Below, one piece after another: positions 27,111 through 36,142 of a stretch of 64,000 nt of DNA. A model generated the notes under the pieces. That model ran no database searches. It was not told the DNA's origin and was given only the letters and a program-made list of their open reading frames with translations. A program made the translations under genes and the position numbers. Location: positions 53,303-117,302 of the forward strand of contig DBTM01000036.1 in NCBI GenBank assembly GCA_002307055.1. The letters are read 5' to 3'. The stretch comes from Clostridiales bacterium UBA1316. Its GTDB lineage: Bacteria > Bacillota > Clostridia > Oscillospirales > Oscillospiraceae. The stretch's first letter is position 1, and each line of letters starts with the position of its first letter.

Positions 27111-28616
27111 ATGAATAAAAAAGTTACTAAAATATTAACTATATTATTAGCGGGTATCCTCATGAGCGTAATGGCACTCATTTCCGCGGGAGCAGCAGAT
27201 ACAACAGCAATTAGCAACACCGATGGTGTTGTCAACGTGAAGGATTATGGGGCTAAGGGTGACGGCGCCACGAATGATTCAAAGGCTGTCGGCAAGGCGC
27301 TGGCTGCATCGCAGAAAAATAATCAAACCTTATATTTTCCCGCTGGGCAGTATAACTTGAACAACGTCAGTTTCACCGTAAATACCAGCTTAACTATGGC
27401 AGGTGATCCAAACGGCTCGACGAAATTAATCAATCCCGGTTCATTTTACTGCAAGAACAGTATCAGTGTAAAAAACTTCAATATTGTTGATAATTCAGGC
27501 GTATTTATATACATGCAGCCTACCGGAATGCGTTCTCTGAAAATTGACAATGTGACATACGCCGGAGATACAAACAGCACTCGATTTGTTTATTGCTGCA
27601 CCAATGTGGTTGGCAACGGCTTGGAAAATGCTGAGATAACAAACTGTAATATCACAAATACCAGATATGGCATACAGTTGTCATGCCAAATTAACTCAGG
27701 CTTGATTAGCGGAAATAACTTTAACCTGATAGGCAATACCGCTGTTTTGCAGAGTGTAGGCGCAATAGCACTGGGGTATCCGAATTCTGATAAGGTGTCG
27801 GCAATGAATGTTACGATATCCGACAATCATATCAGCAATGTAGCAGCTGGTTACTCGACGAAAGCTGAAACACGCGAGTGTCAAGGAATATTGGTTTATA
27901 GCTTTGGCGGATGTGTCATTCAAAACAATTATCTGGAGAACATAACCGGAGGCTACGACACTGAGGGTATTTACTGTAAAGCAGTTAATGTGAAAATACT
28001 GAATAATACCTTGATCAATGTAGGCGATGGTGATGGCGCGATTGTTGACAAAAAGAATTCGCCCAGTAATGATATTATCATCTCTGGAAATACCATAACC
28101 AACAATTTTTCTTCTTCAACTTCTATGATGAAGGGCATACTTGTTACAAGTCAAAAATTCACGATAAGCAATAATAAAATTTCGATGAAAAGCGGTATCG
28201 CATTTTATGCAGCAGTCATTGATGGCGGCGTTCTTGATGGGACTATAACGAATAATATCATTCAAACATACGGCAGAACCAGCATTTATCTCACGCGTCC
28301 AACAGGAACGGTGACCATAACCGGAAATACAATAACGCAAATATTCCAGTCTGGTGAAAAGCAGGATGCTGTCATCAATCTGACCGGTACTGCCGCGAGC
28401 GGGAAAATTACGATTGCCCAAAATACCATATCGTTCACCAATACGAACTTGCTAAATATGTATAATACCAGCAAAGACGCCTCCTATGACATATCGGGCA
28501 ACACACTTATAACCAGTAAAGAAATAACAGACTCACTGTACGGCTGTAAAAGCAGCATGCTGAGCAGCATAAAGGCTAATAATATCCAAACCACAAAGCC
28601 GAGTACAATTAGTTAA
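27111..28616 (+). CDS. Secreted parallel beta-helix (pectate-lyase-3-like) protein, copy 1
   Basis: This secreted protein of about 501 residues has a signal peptide (ILTILLAGILMSVMALISAGAA region, cleavage near residue 30) and then a pectate-lyase-3-type opening VNVKDYGAKGDGATNDSKAV, followed by right-handed parallel beta-helix repeats to the end. A strongly conserved stretch around TEGIYCKA and GDGDGAIV is shared with the two downstream copies. It may bind or cut a surface polysaccharide or act as a matrix protein; no catalytic role is proven. The ATG at 27111 is chosen because GGAGG lies five bases before it; the ATG at 27099 overlaps that site. It is under tandem c-di-GMP riboswitches. Confidence 0.85.
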   Translation: MNKKVTKILTILLAGILMSVMALISAGAADTTAISNTDGVVNVKDYGAKGDGATNDSKAVGKALAASQKNNQTLYFPAGQYNLNNVSFTVNTSLTMAGDPNGSTKLINPGSFYCKNSISVKNFNIVDNSGVFIYMQPTGMRSLKIDNVTYAGDTNSTRFVYCCTNVVGNGLENAEITNCNITNTRYGIQLSCQINSGLISGNNFNLIGNTAVLQSVGAIALGYPNSDKVSAMNVTISDNHISNVAAGYSTKAETRECQGILVYSFGGCVIQNNYLENITGGYDTEGIYCKAVNVKILNNTLINVGDGDGAIVDKKNSPSNDIIISGNTITNNFSSSTSMMKGILVTSQKFTISNNKISMKSGIAFYAAVIDGGVLDGTITNNIIQTYGRTSIYLTRPTGTVTITGNTITQIFQSGEKQDAVINLTGTAASGKITIAQNTISFTNTNLLNMYNTSKDASYDISGNTLITSKEITDSLYGCKSSMLSSIKANNIQTTKPSTIS

Positions 28617-28717
28617 TGAGCACAGCTTTTTAGCGCCGGCTGAGACGGGCTTGGCAAATGAAACGAAAGACATACTAGCCGGTATCATCAGACTGTAAGC
28701 ATTATACAATAAAATTG

Positions 28718-28773
28718 AATAGAATCTTCCTTTTACTGTGATAATTGACAGTTATTAAGGAAGATTCTATTTT
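28718..28773 (+). terminator. Terminator after beta-helix copy 1
   Basis: AATAGAATCTTCCTT (28718-28732) and AAGGAAGATTCTATT (28757-28771) form a perfect 15-bp stem and T residues follow. This separates the riboswitch-controlled gene from the second copy. Confidence 0.85.
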
Positions 28774-28809
28774 AATGCGCGGAGTCTCAGATTTTGCGAT
28801 AAAAATCAG

Positions 28810-28838
28810 TTGACGAACTATACTTTAATGTATATTAT
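28810..28838 (+). promoter_or_regulatory. Promoter of beta-helix copy 2
   Basis: TTGACG (28810-28815) and TATTAT (28833-28838) are separated by 17 bases. The same TTGACGAA-type -35 region appears before the ABC exporter at 32144. Confidence 0.6.
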
Positions 28839-28869
28839 GATTTTATATTAAGGTATAGGTGATGAAAAA

Positions 28870-30438
28870 ATGCTATTTCACCTGAGAAAACATATGACTC
28901 AGGCATGTTTTAAAAGAAACAGGCACTTTAAGCGCGTTATTAAACAAAAAAATATTGTACATTGGAGCAGCGTCAGGATTGTATCTCTGCTGCTTGTGTT
29001 AATTGCGCCAATATTCTTGCTCGGATTGGCGCCGCCTACTGTTCTTAATGTTAAATATTACGGCGCAGTCGGTGATGGAATAACGGATGATTCTGCAGCG
29101 GTTGTGAAGGCACTTTCCATAGCACAAACCAACAATCTGACACTCTATTTCCCAACCGGGGAGTACAATTTATATAATACCAATTTGAGGGCATATAATA
29201 GTATCAGTTTAGTGGGAGAACCAAATGGGACGTCAAGATTAATTAATCCCGGATATCTATTCTGTAGCAGTGATGTGAGTATCAGCGATCTCCAAGTAAA
29301 AGACGATACAGGAATATTCGTATATTTACAGCCAAACGCAATGATTAATGTCGCCATCAATCGTGTATCTTATACCGGTGATTCAAGCAATACCAGATTT
29401 ATATATTGTATTTCAAATGTATCCGGTAACGGTATAGAAAATCTTAAGATTACGAATTGCGATATTTCAAAGACTAGATATGGGATAATGCTGATGTGTC
29501 CTATCAATTCAGGCTTAATAAATGCAAATAAGTTTAATAAAATAGGTAATTCAGATGCTTTTCAGAGTGTAAGTGCCATAGAACTGGGGTATCCGAATTC
29601 TGATACTATCTATGCGAACAATGTCATAATATCTAATAATATAATAAGTAATGTAGCAGCCGGTTACTCAACGACAGCAGAAGCACGCGAGTGTCAAGGA
29701 ATCATGTTATACAGCGATGGCGGATGCATTATCAGAAACAATTACCTTAAAGATATACTTGGCGGCTTTGATACAGAAGGTATTTACTGCAAAGCGCTTG
29801 ACGTAAAAATTCTCGATAATACATTGATTAATGTTGGTGATGGTGACGGTGCGATCGTCAATAAAAGAAATTCGCTGCATAATGATATTATCATTATGGG
29901 AAACACCATTATTAATAATATCATCTCAACCAAACATATGAATGGTATACTTGTTACAGGTCAGGATTTTACGATTAATAACAATAAAATTACGATGACA
30001 AGCGGCATTTCAATTTATGTAGCCTTAGTGAATGATGCGTTGGTTAACGGAATTGTTGATGGAGTCATAAAAAATAACATCATTAAAACATATGGCAGAA
30101 CCAGTATTTATTTAACTCGCACAACGGGACAAGTATCTATTTCCGGTAATCAAATTACGCAAAATTGTCAGTCAAACGAAAAGCTGGATTCTGCAATTAA
30201 TTTGACCGGTACCGCTTCAGGCGCGGTGATTAATATTACCGATAACAATATATCTATTGCCAATACGGTATTATTGAATATGTATAATTGCAGTAAAAGT
30301 GCCACATATAACATTAGAGGCAATGCGTTTAATACCAATGGTGACTTGTCGGATTTAGTTTTCGGCTTAACAGGTAGTATGCTGAATGATGTTAAACGGA
30401 ACAATACGATAAATAGCGACACGATGATTCCAAGTTAA
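28870..30438 (+). CDS. Parallel beta-helix (pectate-lyase-3-like) protein, copy 2
   Basis: This 522-residue paralogue of the preceding protein has a longer, basic N-terminal region (about 35 residues) before a hydrophobic segment, VRIVSLLLVLIAPIFLLGLA, that could be a signal-anchor or a long signal peptide. Then LNVKYYGAVGDGITDDSAAV opens the beta-helix domain, and the TEGIYCKAL and GDGDGAIV stretches are conserved. It lies behind its own promoter and has no riboswitch. A role in the cell-surface matrix is plausible but unproven. Confidence 0.82.
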   Translation: MLFHLRKHMTQACFKRNRHFKRVIKQKNIVHWSSVRIVSLLLVLIAPIFLLGLAPPTVLNVKYYGAVGDGITDDSAAVVKALSIAQTNNLTLYFPTGEYNLYNTNLRAYNSISLVGEPNGTSRLINPGYLFCSSDVSISDLQVKDDTGIFVYLQPNAMINVAINRVSYTGDSSNTRFIYCISNVSGNGIENLKITNCDISKTRYGIMLMCPINSGLINANKFNKIGNSDAFQSVSAIELGYPNSDTIYANNVIISNNIISNVAAGYSTTAEARECQGIMLYSDGGCIIRNNYLKDILGGFDTEGIYCKALDVKILDNTLINVGDGDGAIVNKRNSLHNDIIIMGNTIINNIISTKHMNGILVTGQDFTINNNKITMTSGISIYVALVNDALVNGIVDGVIKNNIIKTYGRTSIYLTRTTGQVSISGNQITQNCQSNEKLDSAINLTGTASGAVINITDNNISIANTVLLNMYNCSKSATYNIRGNAFNTNGDLSDLVFGLTGSMLNDVKRNNTINSDTMIPS

Positions 30439-30456
30439 CAACATACAGATTAAACT

Positions 30457-30488
30457 GCAACTCCCCGCCCTTTTGGGCGGGGAGTTGC
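30457..30488 (+). terminator. Very strong perfect hairpin between copies 2 and 3
   Basis: GCAACTCCCCGCCC (30457-30470) and GGGCGGGGAGTTGC (30475-30488) form a 14-bp perfect stem with a TTTT loop. It is followed by CTTGTCC rather than a T-run, so it may be an mRNA-stabilising or weak termination element. Confidence 0.55.
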
Positions 30489-30572
30489 CTTGTCCTGTGT
30501 GGGGCGGCCGACATTTTAATACAAACTTTAAGGACAGCACAAGGGGCAGCGGCATATGATGTCTTATAGGAG

Positions 30573-31994
30573 ATGATGCATGTGTCGGACTTAAACACGG
30601 TGTTGCCGGAAAACACCATCCAGAATTATATAAATGTGAAAGCTTATGGTGCTCAAGGGGACGGAACGAGTAATGATGCACCCGCTGTAAAAAAGGCGCT
30701 CGAGGCAGCGCAACAAGCAGGCAAAACGTTATATTTTCCAGCTGGGAAATATAATCTGCAAAATGTTAACTTAACCGCAAAAAAGGATCTGGTGATACTT
30801 GGAGAAGCGAGCGCTAATACTCAGTTGCTTGAGCCGGGTTATTTATTCTGTAATGGCAACGTCACGGTCAGAAATATGAGCATTTTGGACAGCGCAGGCG
30901 TATTCCTGTATATGCAGCCCTCAAAACCGGTCAAGCTCGCCATTGATAAAGTTATTTATACCAGCCCTGTCGAGTCCGGCGGCGTGACAAGATTTGTATA
31001 CTGCTCGACAGACTCGGCAACCAGCTATATAACACGAGCAGAAGTGACGAATTGTGATATCTCAAATTGCAGATATGGTATTATGCTGGCCTGTAAAATC
31101 GACTCAGGCTTGATCGATGGGAACGCAATATATAAAATAGGGAATGCGGGCAGCGTTCTTAGTACAGCGGCAATTTCTCTGGGCTATCCAAATTCGACGA
31201 CAGTCTTTGCTGAAAATGTAACAATTTCAAATAATCGAATAAGTAATGTCGCCGTCGGCTATTCAACAACAGGCGACAAAAGAGAATGTCATGGTATATT
31301 GTTGTATAGTGATGGCGGATGTGTTATTCAGAACAACTATCTGGAAAATATAACTGGAGGGGTTGACACAGAGGGGATTTACTGTAAGGCTGTAGATGTG
31401 AAAATTCTCCATAATACGCTGATAAATGCAGGCGACGGAGACGGCTCAATCGTGAATAAAATGGGAACAAGCGTTAATAATGTTATCATTTCCGGCAACA
31501 CAATTGTCAACAATACTGTTTCCTCAAAAATGCTGTGCGGCATATATATCACAAGTGAATACTTCACGGTCAGTGATAACACGATTACTATGAAGAGTGG
31601 GATTGCACTTTATAAGACATCCGCATTTGATACGGTGGATGCCGTTATAATGAACAACAAAATTTCTACCTTCGGCAGAACAGCTTTATTTATTGGCCTT
31701 ATCGCCGGAAAAGCACTTATTTCATCAAATAAAATAACTTTGATAGCACAGTCCGGCGAAAAGTTGGATTCTGTGTTTAATTTAACAGGCATAAAGTCAA
31801 CCGGTCAGGCTACTGTCACAGATAACGAGGTATATCTGGAAAACACACGCTTGTTTAATGTAAACGGGGCTGAAAAAGGCGCTGTTTATCAGGTCAGTCA
31901 TAATAAATTTGCATCCAATAGTGCGATGACGGCAAAAATACTGGGCTTGTCAAGTGATAAACTCATTAATAATGAATTTTCGCTTGTCAAGTGA
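30573..31994 (+). CDS. Parallel beta-helix protein, copy 3, without a signal peptide
   Basis: This 473-residue third paralogue starts almost directly with the beta-helix opening INVKAYGAQGDGTSNDAPAV, after about 22 polar residues. An in-frame TAG at 30567 rules out an N-terminal extension and no other frame upstream encodes a signal peptide, so as read it would stay in the cytoplasm or leave by another path. The conserved TEGIYCKAVDVKIL and GDGDGSIV stretches remain. TAGGAG precedes the ATG by about four to seven bases. It could be a copy that lost its export signal. Confidence 0.78.
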   Translation: MMHVSDLNTVLPENTIQNYINVKAYGAQGDGTSNDAPAVKKALEAAQQAGKTLYFPAGKYNLQNVNLTAKKDLVILGEASANTQLLEPGYLFCNGNVTVRNMSILDSAGVFLYMQPSKPVKLAIDKVIYTSPVESGGVTRFVYCSTDSATSYITRAEVTNCDISNCRYGIMLACKIDSGLIDGNAIYKIGNAGSVLSTAAISLGYPNSTTVFAENVTISNNRISNVAVGYSTTGDKRECHGILLYSDGGCVIQNNYLENITGGVDTEGIYCKAVDVKILHNTLINAGDGDGSIVNKMGTSVNNVIISGNTIVNNTVSSKMLCGIYITSEYFTVSDNTITMKSGIALYKTSAFDTVDAVIMNNKISTFGRTALFIGLIAGKALISSNKITLIAQSGEKLDSVFNLTGIKSTGQATVTDNEVYLENTRLFNVNGAEKGAVYQVSHNKFASNSAMTAKILGLSSDKLINNEFSLVK

Positions 31995-32055
31995 GCAAAA
32001 TTGGTAAATTAACTTGGTAATAATTATCATCAGGTAAATAAAGTAAAAGTGCAGA

Positions 32056-32092
32056 CCTCCTTTTCGGCAGGAAAAAAGTGACGAAAAGGAGG
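32056..32092 (+). terminator. Hairpin after beta-helix copy 3
   Basis: CCTCCTTTTCG (32056-32066) and CGAAAAGGAGG (32082-32092) form a perfect 11-bp stem. Only a weak T-rich stretch follows. Confidence 0.55.
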
Positions 32093-32143
32093 CTCTCATT
32101 ATACAGAAATTCCTGATTTAATAGCATGTTTAGAAGAAACTTG

Positions 32144-32172
32144 TTGACGAATTATTACGGAACATATATCAT
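32144..32172 (+). promoter_or_regulatory. Promoter of the ABC exporter gene
   Basis: TTGACG (32144-32149) and TATCAT (32167-32172) are 17 bases apart. It resembles the promoter at 28810 in its TTGACGAA -35 region. Confidence 0.6.
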
Positions 32173-32251
32173 TGTAATGAAATAAAATGATTGCTTTTCA
32201 CGAGTATAGCATTCTTCCATATTATATAAATGCAAACGCATGAGGTTATGT

Positions 32252-33967
32252 ATGTACGTAAAAAAATTAAAAGCATTCTTTAAAGATTTTACGAATCAGA
32301 AGAGATATGCAAAATGGATGTTTGAGTATTCAAAGCAATATATTTGGAGTATTATTGGGCTTTTGATTTTAGATGTTTCGATGTCCTTGGTTGGTATTGG
32401 TTCGTCTGTCGCTTCAAAATATGTTGTCGATCTGGCAACGTCCTCACAAGGCTTGGTATTTGGTATTCTAATCATGGTTGCGCTGACGGTGCTCGATATC
32501 TCTTTCGGGATTTTTTATTCTGTCTTTGGCGTTATCGTTAATGAAAAATACTCATTTTCAATCAGACTGAAGCTGTATGCGAGCATCCTTAAAACAAAAT
32601 GGCCGAAGCTTTCCAAATATCCCAGCGGAGATTTGATAACAAGGATGACCAGCGATGTTAACGCAGTGACAAGCGGTATTACCTCAACTGTGCCTTCGAT
32701 AATAACATTGATCATACAGCTCGTCACCGCCTTTATCGTTTTATATCATTTTAATCAGAAACTTGCCCTTTTTGCTTTAATCAGTGGTCCTATTGCTGTC
32801 GTTATGAGTATATATTTAGCCGCTAAGCTGAAGAGGCTGCAGGTCAAGGTGCAGGAATCAGAATCCGCGTACAGCTCATTTTTACACGAGAGTATGAATA
32901 ATATCATAATAATTAAGTCGTTTTCGAATGAAGAGGAAAGTGTAAAAAAATTAACAGAGCTCCGCAAGGAACGGTTTTATTGGGTTTTTAAGAGAAGCAG
33001 ACTTACTGTGCTGACGAATACTGTTCTGGGTATCGCATTTTCTGCCGGATACATGGTCGCTTTTGCAATCGGTGCTGTGGGTATATCAAATCATGCCATC
33101 ACATTTGGAACCATGACCTTGTTTTTGTCTATGGTGGCACAAATTCAAGCGCCAATCATCGGGCTCGGCAGGACTATACCCAGCTTCGTGTCTATTTTGG
33201 CATCTGCCGGGAGGACAATTGAGATCAGCGAGCTTGAATCGGAGGATCGGAGTACCTCGGGATTTAACCCCGAAAAGGTTAATATTAAGCTCAAGAACGT
33301 CAGCTTTAAATATGGTGAAGACTATATTTTAAAGGATGTCAGTGTCGATATCACCGCCGGAGATACTGTTGCGATTACGGGAACAACAGGTGTCGGCAAA
33401 ACGACGATCATCAAGCTTTTAATGAATTTTATCGTACCATCGGAGGGCGAGGTGCTGTTTTTAGATAATGACGGCAGCTCGGAGCGGACAAACGCCGACA
33501 GCAGAAAATTTATTGGTTATATACCGCAGGGTAATTACCTATTCAGCGGCAGTATTGCCGATAACCTCAGAATCGGCAGCCCTGAAGCCACGCGTGAGGA
33601 AATGGATGAGGCCCTCAAAAGTGCCTGTGCCGATGAATTTGTTAATGCATTAAAAGACGGTATTGATACAGTCATTGGTGAAAGAGGCGAGGGGTTATCC
33701 GAAGGACAGGGGCAGCGTATTGCCCTCGCACGTGCCTTTATCCGAAAATCGCCGCTGCTTATCTTAGACGAATCGACTTCTGCGCTCGATGAGTTTACGG
33801 AGTACAAAATACTCCAATCAATTAATAACATGCCGCATGATCCGACGTGCATAATTATCACGCATAGGAAAGCGGCAATCTCAATATGTAATAGGCATTT
33901 ACAAGTGCTCGACAGTAAAGTTATCGAAAAAGAACCGGATCAAGCCTTGATCTATTCCGAAACCTGA
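32252..33967 (+). CDS. ABC exporter with fused permease and ATPase (peptide/lipid type)
   Basis: This half-transporter of about 571 residues has six membrane helices (about 30-320) and a C-terminal ATPase with Walker A GTTGVGKTT, a signature of the form LSEGQGQRIALARAF and Walker B LLILDESTSALD. It lacks an N-terminal C39 peptidase domain, so leader removal would need a separate protease. It is convergent with the peptide-modification genes, and the most likely cargo is the modified peptide. The ATG at 32252 is used, with GAGG five bases upstream; an in-frame ATG at 32240 is the alternative. Confidence 0.85.
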   Translation: MYVKKLKAFFKDFTNQKRYAKWMFEYSKQYIWSIIGLLILDVSMSLVGIGSSVASKYVVDLATSSQGLVFGILIMVALTVLDISFGIFYSVFGVIVNEKYSFSIRLKLYASILKTKWPKLSKYPSGDLITRMTSDVNAVTSGITSTVPSIITLIIQLVTAFIVLYHFNQKLALFALISGPIAVVMSIYLAAKLKRLQVKVQESESAYSSFLHESMNNIIIIKSFSNEEESVKKLTELRKERFYWVFKRSRLTVLTNTVLGIAFSAGYMVAFAIGAVGISNHAITFGTMTLFLSMVAQIQAPIIGLGRTIPSFVSILASAGRTIEISELESEDRSTSGFNPEKVNIKLKNVSFKYGEDYILKDVSVDITAGDTVAITGTTGVGKTTIIKLLMNFIVPSEGEVLFLDNDGSSERTNADSRKFIGYIPQGNYLFSGSIADNLRIGSPEATREEMDEALKSACADEFVNALKDGIDTVIGERGEGLSEGQGQRIALARAFIRKSPLLILDESTSALDEFTEYKILQSINNMPHDPTCIIITHRKAAISICNRHLQVLDSKVIEKEPDQALIYSET

Positions 33968-34050
33968 ATTTATATAGCTGAGCGAAAAGCTGCGGTGTTG
34001 TGCTTGTAGCTTTGAAAGCTCAGAGGCATAAACCTGCAAGTTAATAGAGT

Positions 34051-34098
34051 TAAAATGTCTTTGCCAGTTCCCAACGGAATATGGCAAAGACATTAAAA
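34051..34098. terminator. Bidirectional terminator between convergent units
   Basis: AATGTCTTTGCCA (34054-34066) and TGGCAAAGACATT (34082-34094) form a perfect 13-bp stem flanked by A- and T-rich ends. It can serve both the exporter and the minus-strand peptide operon. Confidence 0.75.
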
Positions 34099-34139
34099 TA
34101 TGTGGCATCTAACCGAATTGGAGTATATTAGAAGAAGCG

Positions 34140-34649
34140 CTAGAAACCAACGTTAAACTTTGGATTTATCTTTTTTGCTATCCGTTTAGCCAGCCTCGCA
34201 CATTTCAAGGTTTTTGATCTGACGGGAATGAGTAACAGCCAAATTGAAACGCAGAATTTTAAAAGCTTGCTGTCACAGCGGATAACACGGCCTTTTCTCT
34301 TTATGCTTGTAACTACCGCCTGCAGCTGCTCGGGCGCAAGAGGCCCCTCTATCCACTGCTGTGCATCACCGATCATATAAAAACAGTCCTTAGTTCGTTG
34401 TATCTTCAAAACGCGATGCAGGACATAGGCACCGGTTAATCTTCTAATTAAAACAATGTCACCTTTTTTAATTTCTGCAAAGCTTGTTTTAGACAGCTCG
34501 ACGCTGTCTCGGCCCTCCGTTAAAAAAGGGTACATGCTCATTCCGGTAACTGTGATCCACGCTTGTCCGCCTTGATTTAAAATATCGTTTGTGATACTGA
34601 AGATATCAACGGCTTTCATTACTTTTAATTCGCTATCTAAATCAGACAT
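34140..34649 (-). CDS. S24/S26-family peptidase (signal-peptidase-like)
   Basis: This 169-residue protein has the LexA/signal-peptidase fold. The catalytic Ser lies in VTGMSMYPFL (about residue 38), followed by KKGDIVLIRR and YVLHRVLKI, the box C/D-like region where the basic residue sits. A hydrophobic helix near residues 130-145 (FCVSIWLLLIPV) suggests membrane attachment. In RiPP loci such proteins are candidate leader peptidases. It is the last gene of the minus-strand operon and overlaps the kinase-like gene by 13 bases. Confidence 0.75.
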   Translation of the reverse strand: MSDLDSELKVMKAVDIFSITNDILNQGGQAWITVTGMSMYPFLTEGRDSVELSKTSFAEIKKGDIVLIRRLTGAYVLHRVLKIQRTKDCFYMIGDAQQWIEGPLAPEQLQAVVTSIKRKGRVIRCDSKLLKFCVSIWLLLIPVRSKTLKCARLAKRIAKKINPKFNVGF

Positions 34650-35545
34650 TTTCGAACCAGCTCCACTGCTTCATAATCCGGACGGCATTTCAATAAATAA
34701 ACGGGAACCTCATTGACGAGTTTTTCTAATGTGGCGATAGCTTCAACCATCAGCTCAGGATCAAAATAAGGCAGAAAACATCGCGGCATCAGCATTTGCA
34801 ATATGTTGCTTCCAGATAGCTTTTCAATGGTGTTGACCGGAGACTGCGTGAGCATCACAATACCGTTTAACGGGACATTTTTGTTGACAAAATGATCTGA
34901 TGTACCGCTCCAAGGCGTTCCGCAAAGCATCGGGACATTATTCATATAACGTATAGCCGGTCTGTCCTCGTTGATTATTGTAACCTCGTCCTTATATAAC
35001 TCGTGCCAGAGTCTGACATGCGTCGATTTTCCGGTGCCGGAGGGGGCGGAGAATATAAGACCCTTGCCTTGATATTCAATAGAGGCGGAATGTATATGCA
35101 GGCCGTTCTTCTTCATCAATAGATTTCTGAAGGCAAGGCCTATGGATAGGAATGAACCATATTGGCTCCAGGGAATTATAGAACCATCATCGTTTGTCGA
35201 ATAGGTATCCGCTAAAAGATACTGCATTGTGACGTCGCTCCATTCCGAGTTGGCGTCGAGCAGTGAGGGCATCCGACGATGTCCGCTCTGCAGCGTAAAG
35301 TCGTTCCCATAAATATAGTATCCCTTTTCCGGTGCCTTTTTACGCAGTATAACGGCAGCCTGACCGCCATAAACCTCGTCACCTTCCGGCTTTATAATAT
35401 CGTCAACGAGTTCTATGGAAATTCGCATGTCACATTCTTCAGGACTTTTTTCCGAAGCATCTCGCTGAAATACAACGCTTCGTTTTTCAAAGTATGGATT
35501 ACTTCCTGTGAAATGCAGCCATAACCCCCCTATATTATATAGCAT
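34637..35545 (-). CDS. HPr-kinase-like protein (peptide kinase candidate)
   Basis: This protein of about 302 residues resembles the HprK-like proteins of lasso and other RiPP loci. The P-loop is FSAPSGTGKSTHVRLW (about 165-180) and an acidic ATP-site motif IINEDRPAI follows. In paeninodin-type clusters the equivalent enzyme phosphorylates a residue of the precursor. Here the two precursors carry Ser, Thr and Tyr near their C-termini. The ATG at 35545 is chosen, with a GGGGGAAGGG ribosome-binding site; an in-frame ATG at 35560 is the alternative. Confidence 0.72.
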   Translation of the reverse strand: MLYNIGGLWLHFTGSNPYFEKRSVVFQRDASEKSPEECDMRISIELVDDIIKPEGDEVYGGQAAVILRKKAPEKGYYIYGNDFTLQSGHRRMPSLLDANSEWSDVTMQYLLADTYSTNDDGSIIPWSQYGSFLSIGLAFRNLLMKKNGLHIHSASIEYQGKGLIFSAPSGTGKSTHVRLWHELYKDEVTIINEDRPAIRYMNNVPMLCGTPWSGTSDHFVNKNVPLNGIVMLTQSPVNTIEKLSGSNILQMLMPRCFLPYFDPELMVEAIATLEKLVNEVPVYLLKCRPDYEAVELVRKCLI

Positions 35546-35680
35546 ACCCTTCCCCCTCATTATTTTTTAATATACCGATCTCCAGTATAAGCAGTTGTTT
35601 AATTTAAAACTTTCGTTTATGGTGTATTTGAAGAGATTGTTCTGCTGTTTCATTGGAACTTAGGATTAATAATACATTGC

Positions 35681-35710
35681 AGAGAAGGGTTACAAATGTA
35701 ACCCTTCTCT
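35681..35710. other. Perfect hairpin between precursor genes and the kinase gene
   Basis: AGAGAAGGGTTAC (35681-35693) and GTAACCCTTCTCT (35698-35710) form a perfect 13-bp stem with a four-base loop. On the minus-strand transcript it lies just after the precursor genes and has no clear U-run there, so it may partly block or process the mRNA and raise precursor levels over enzyme levels. Confidence 0.5.
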
Positions 35711-35773
35711 TCTTTTATAATAAAAATTTAAAGTTTAAGCAATAAGTTATAAAGCTCAAAGCTTTACCGGTTC

Positions 35774-35899
35774 TCACGAACCTGACGGAGCCTCCCAATA
35801 ATCTTCACAGCTTGCTTTGTAGCAAGTTGTAGAATCAGCGATACCCTCTTCTAAGCGAAGCTCAACAAGGGTAGCTTCTGGTGTGACGTACTTTTTCAT
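35774..35899 (-). CDS. Cys-containing RiPP precursor peptide A (41 residues)
   Basis: This small gene has an excellent ribosome-binding site (AAGGAGG eight bases upstream of ATG 35899). The peptide begins MKKYVTPEATLVELRLEEGI and has a core with TCYKASCEDYWEAPSGS; the two Cys lie at residues 26 and 31. The leader matches precursor B (MKKY-x-TP, then V-x-LR-x-EE-x-IA), which supports a shared maturation enzyme. The core could be thioether-bridged by the adjacent radical-SAM enzyme. The leader resembles clostridial Cys-rich bacteriocin-like peptides (Clo7bot type), but this is from memory and untested. Confidence 0.8.
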   Translation of the reverse strand: MKKYVTPEATLVELRLEEGIADSTTCYKASCEDYWEAPSGS

Positions 35900-35937
35900 T
35901 CGTTTCACCTCCTTGAAATTAATAAGAAATTAGCTCT

Positions 35938-36087
35938 CTAGCTACCATGTGCATGACATACAAGCTTACCTTTTTTGTCGTAGACGTCGTGCGTGCAGGC
36001 TCCATCACATTTAAAAGCAGCCACAGCAATGGATTCTTCAACTCTCAGAGTGACCATCTGAAGGGATGGAGTCATATACTTTTTCAT
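35938..36087 (-). CDS. Cys-containing RiPP precursor peptide B (49 residues)
   Basis: This small gene has AAAGGAGG about eight bases before the ATG at 36087. The peptide starts MKKYMTPSLQMVTLRVEESI and its core contains FKCDGACTHDVYDKKGKLVC, with Cys at residues 27, 31 and 44, and ends in His-rich CHAHGS. It shares its leader pattern with precursor A, but the core differs in spacing and Cys number. It is 55 bases downstream of the radical-SAM gene, in the order expected for a RiPP operon. A helix-like leader would bind the PqqD protein. Confidence 0.82.
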   Translation of the reverse strand: MKKYMTPSLQMVTLRVEESIAVAAFKCDGACTHDVYDKKGKLVCHAHGS

Positions 36088-36142
36088 CAACTTTTCCTCC
36101 TTTCAAAACTATTGAAAAATAAAGTAAATTATTTTCTGCATG

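Noticed and set aside
28862..28885. Short ORF ATG 28862 before beta-helix copy 2
   Set aside because: It stops after seven codons and overlaps the real start; at most it could be a translational leader.
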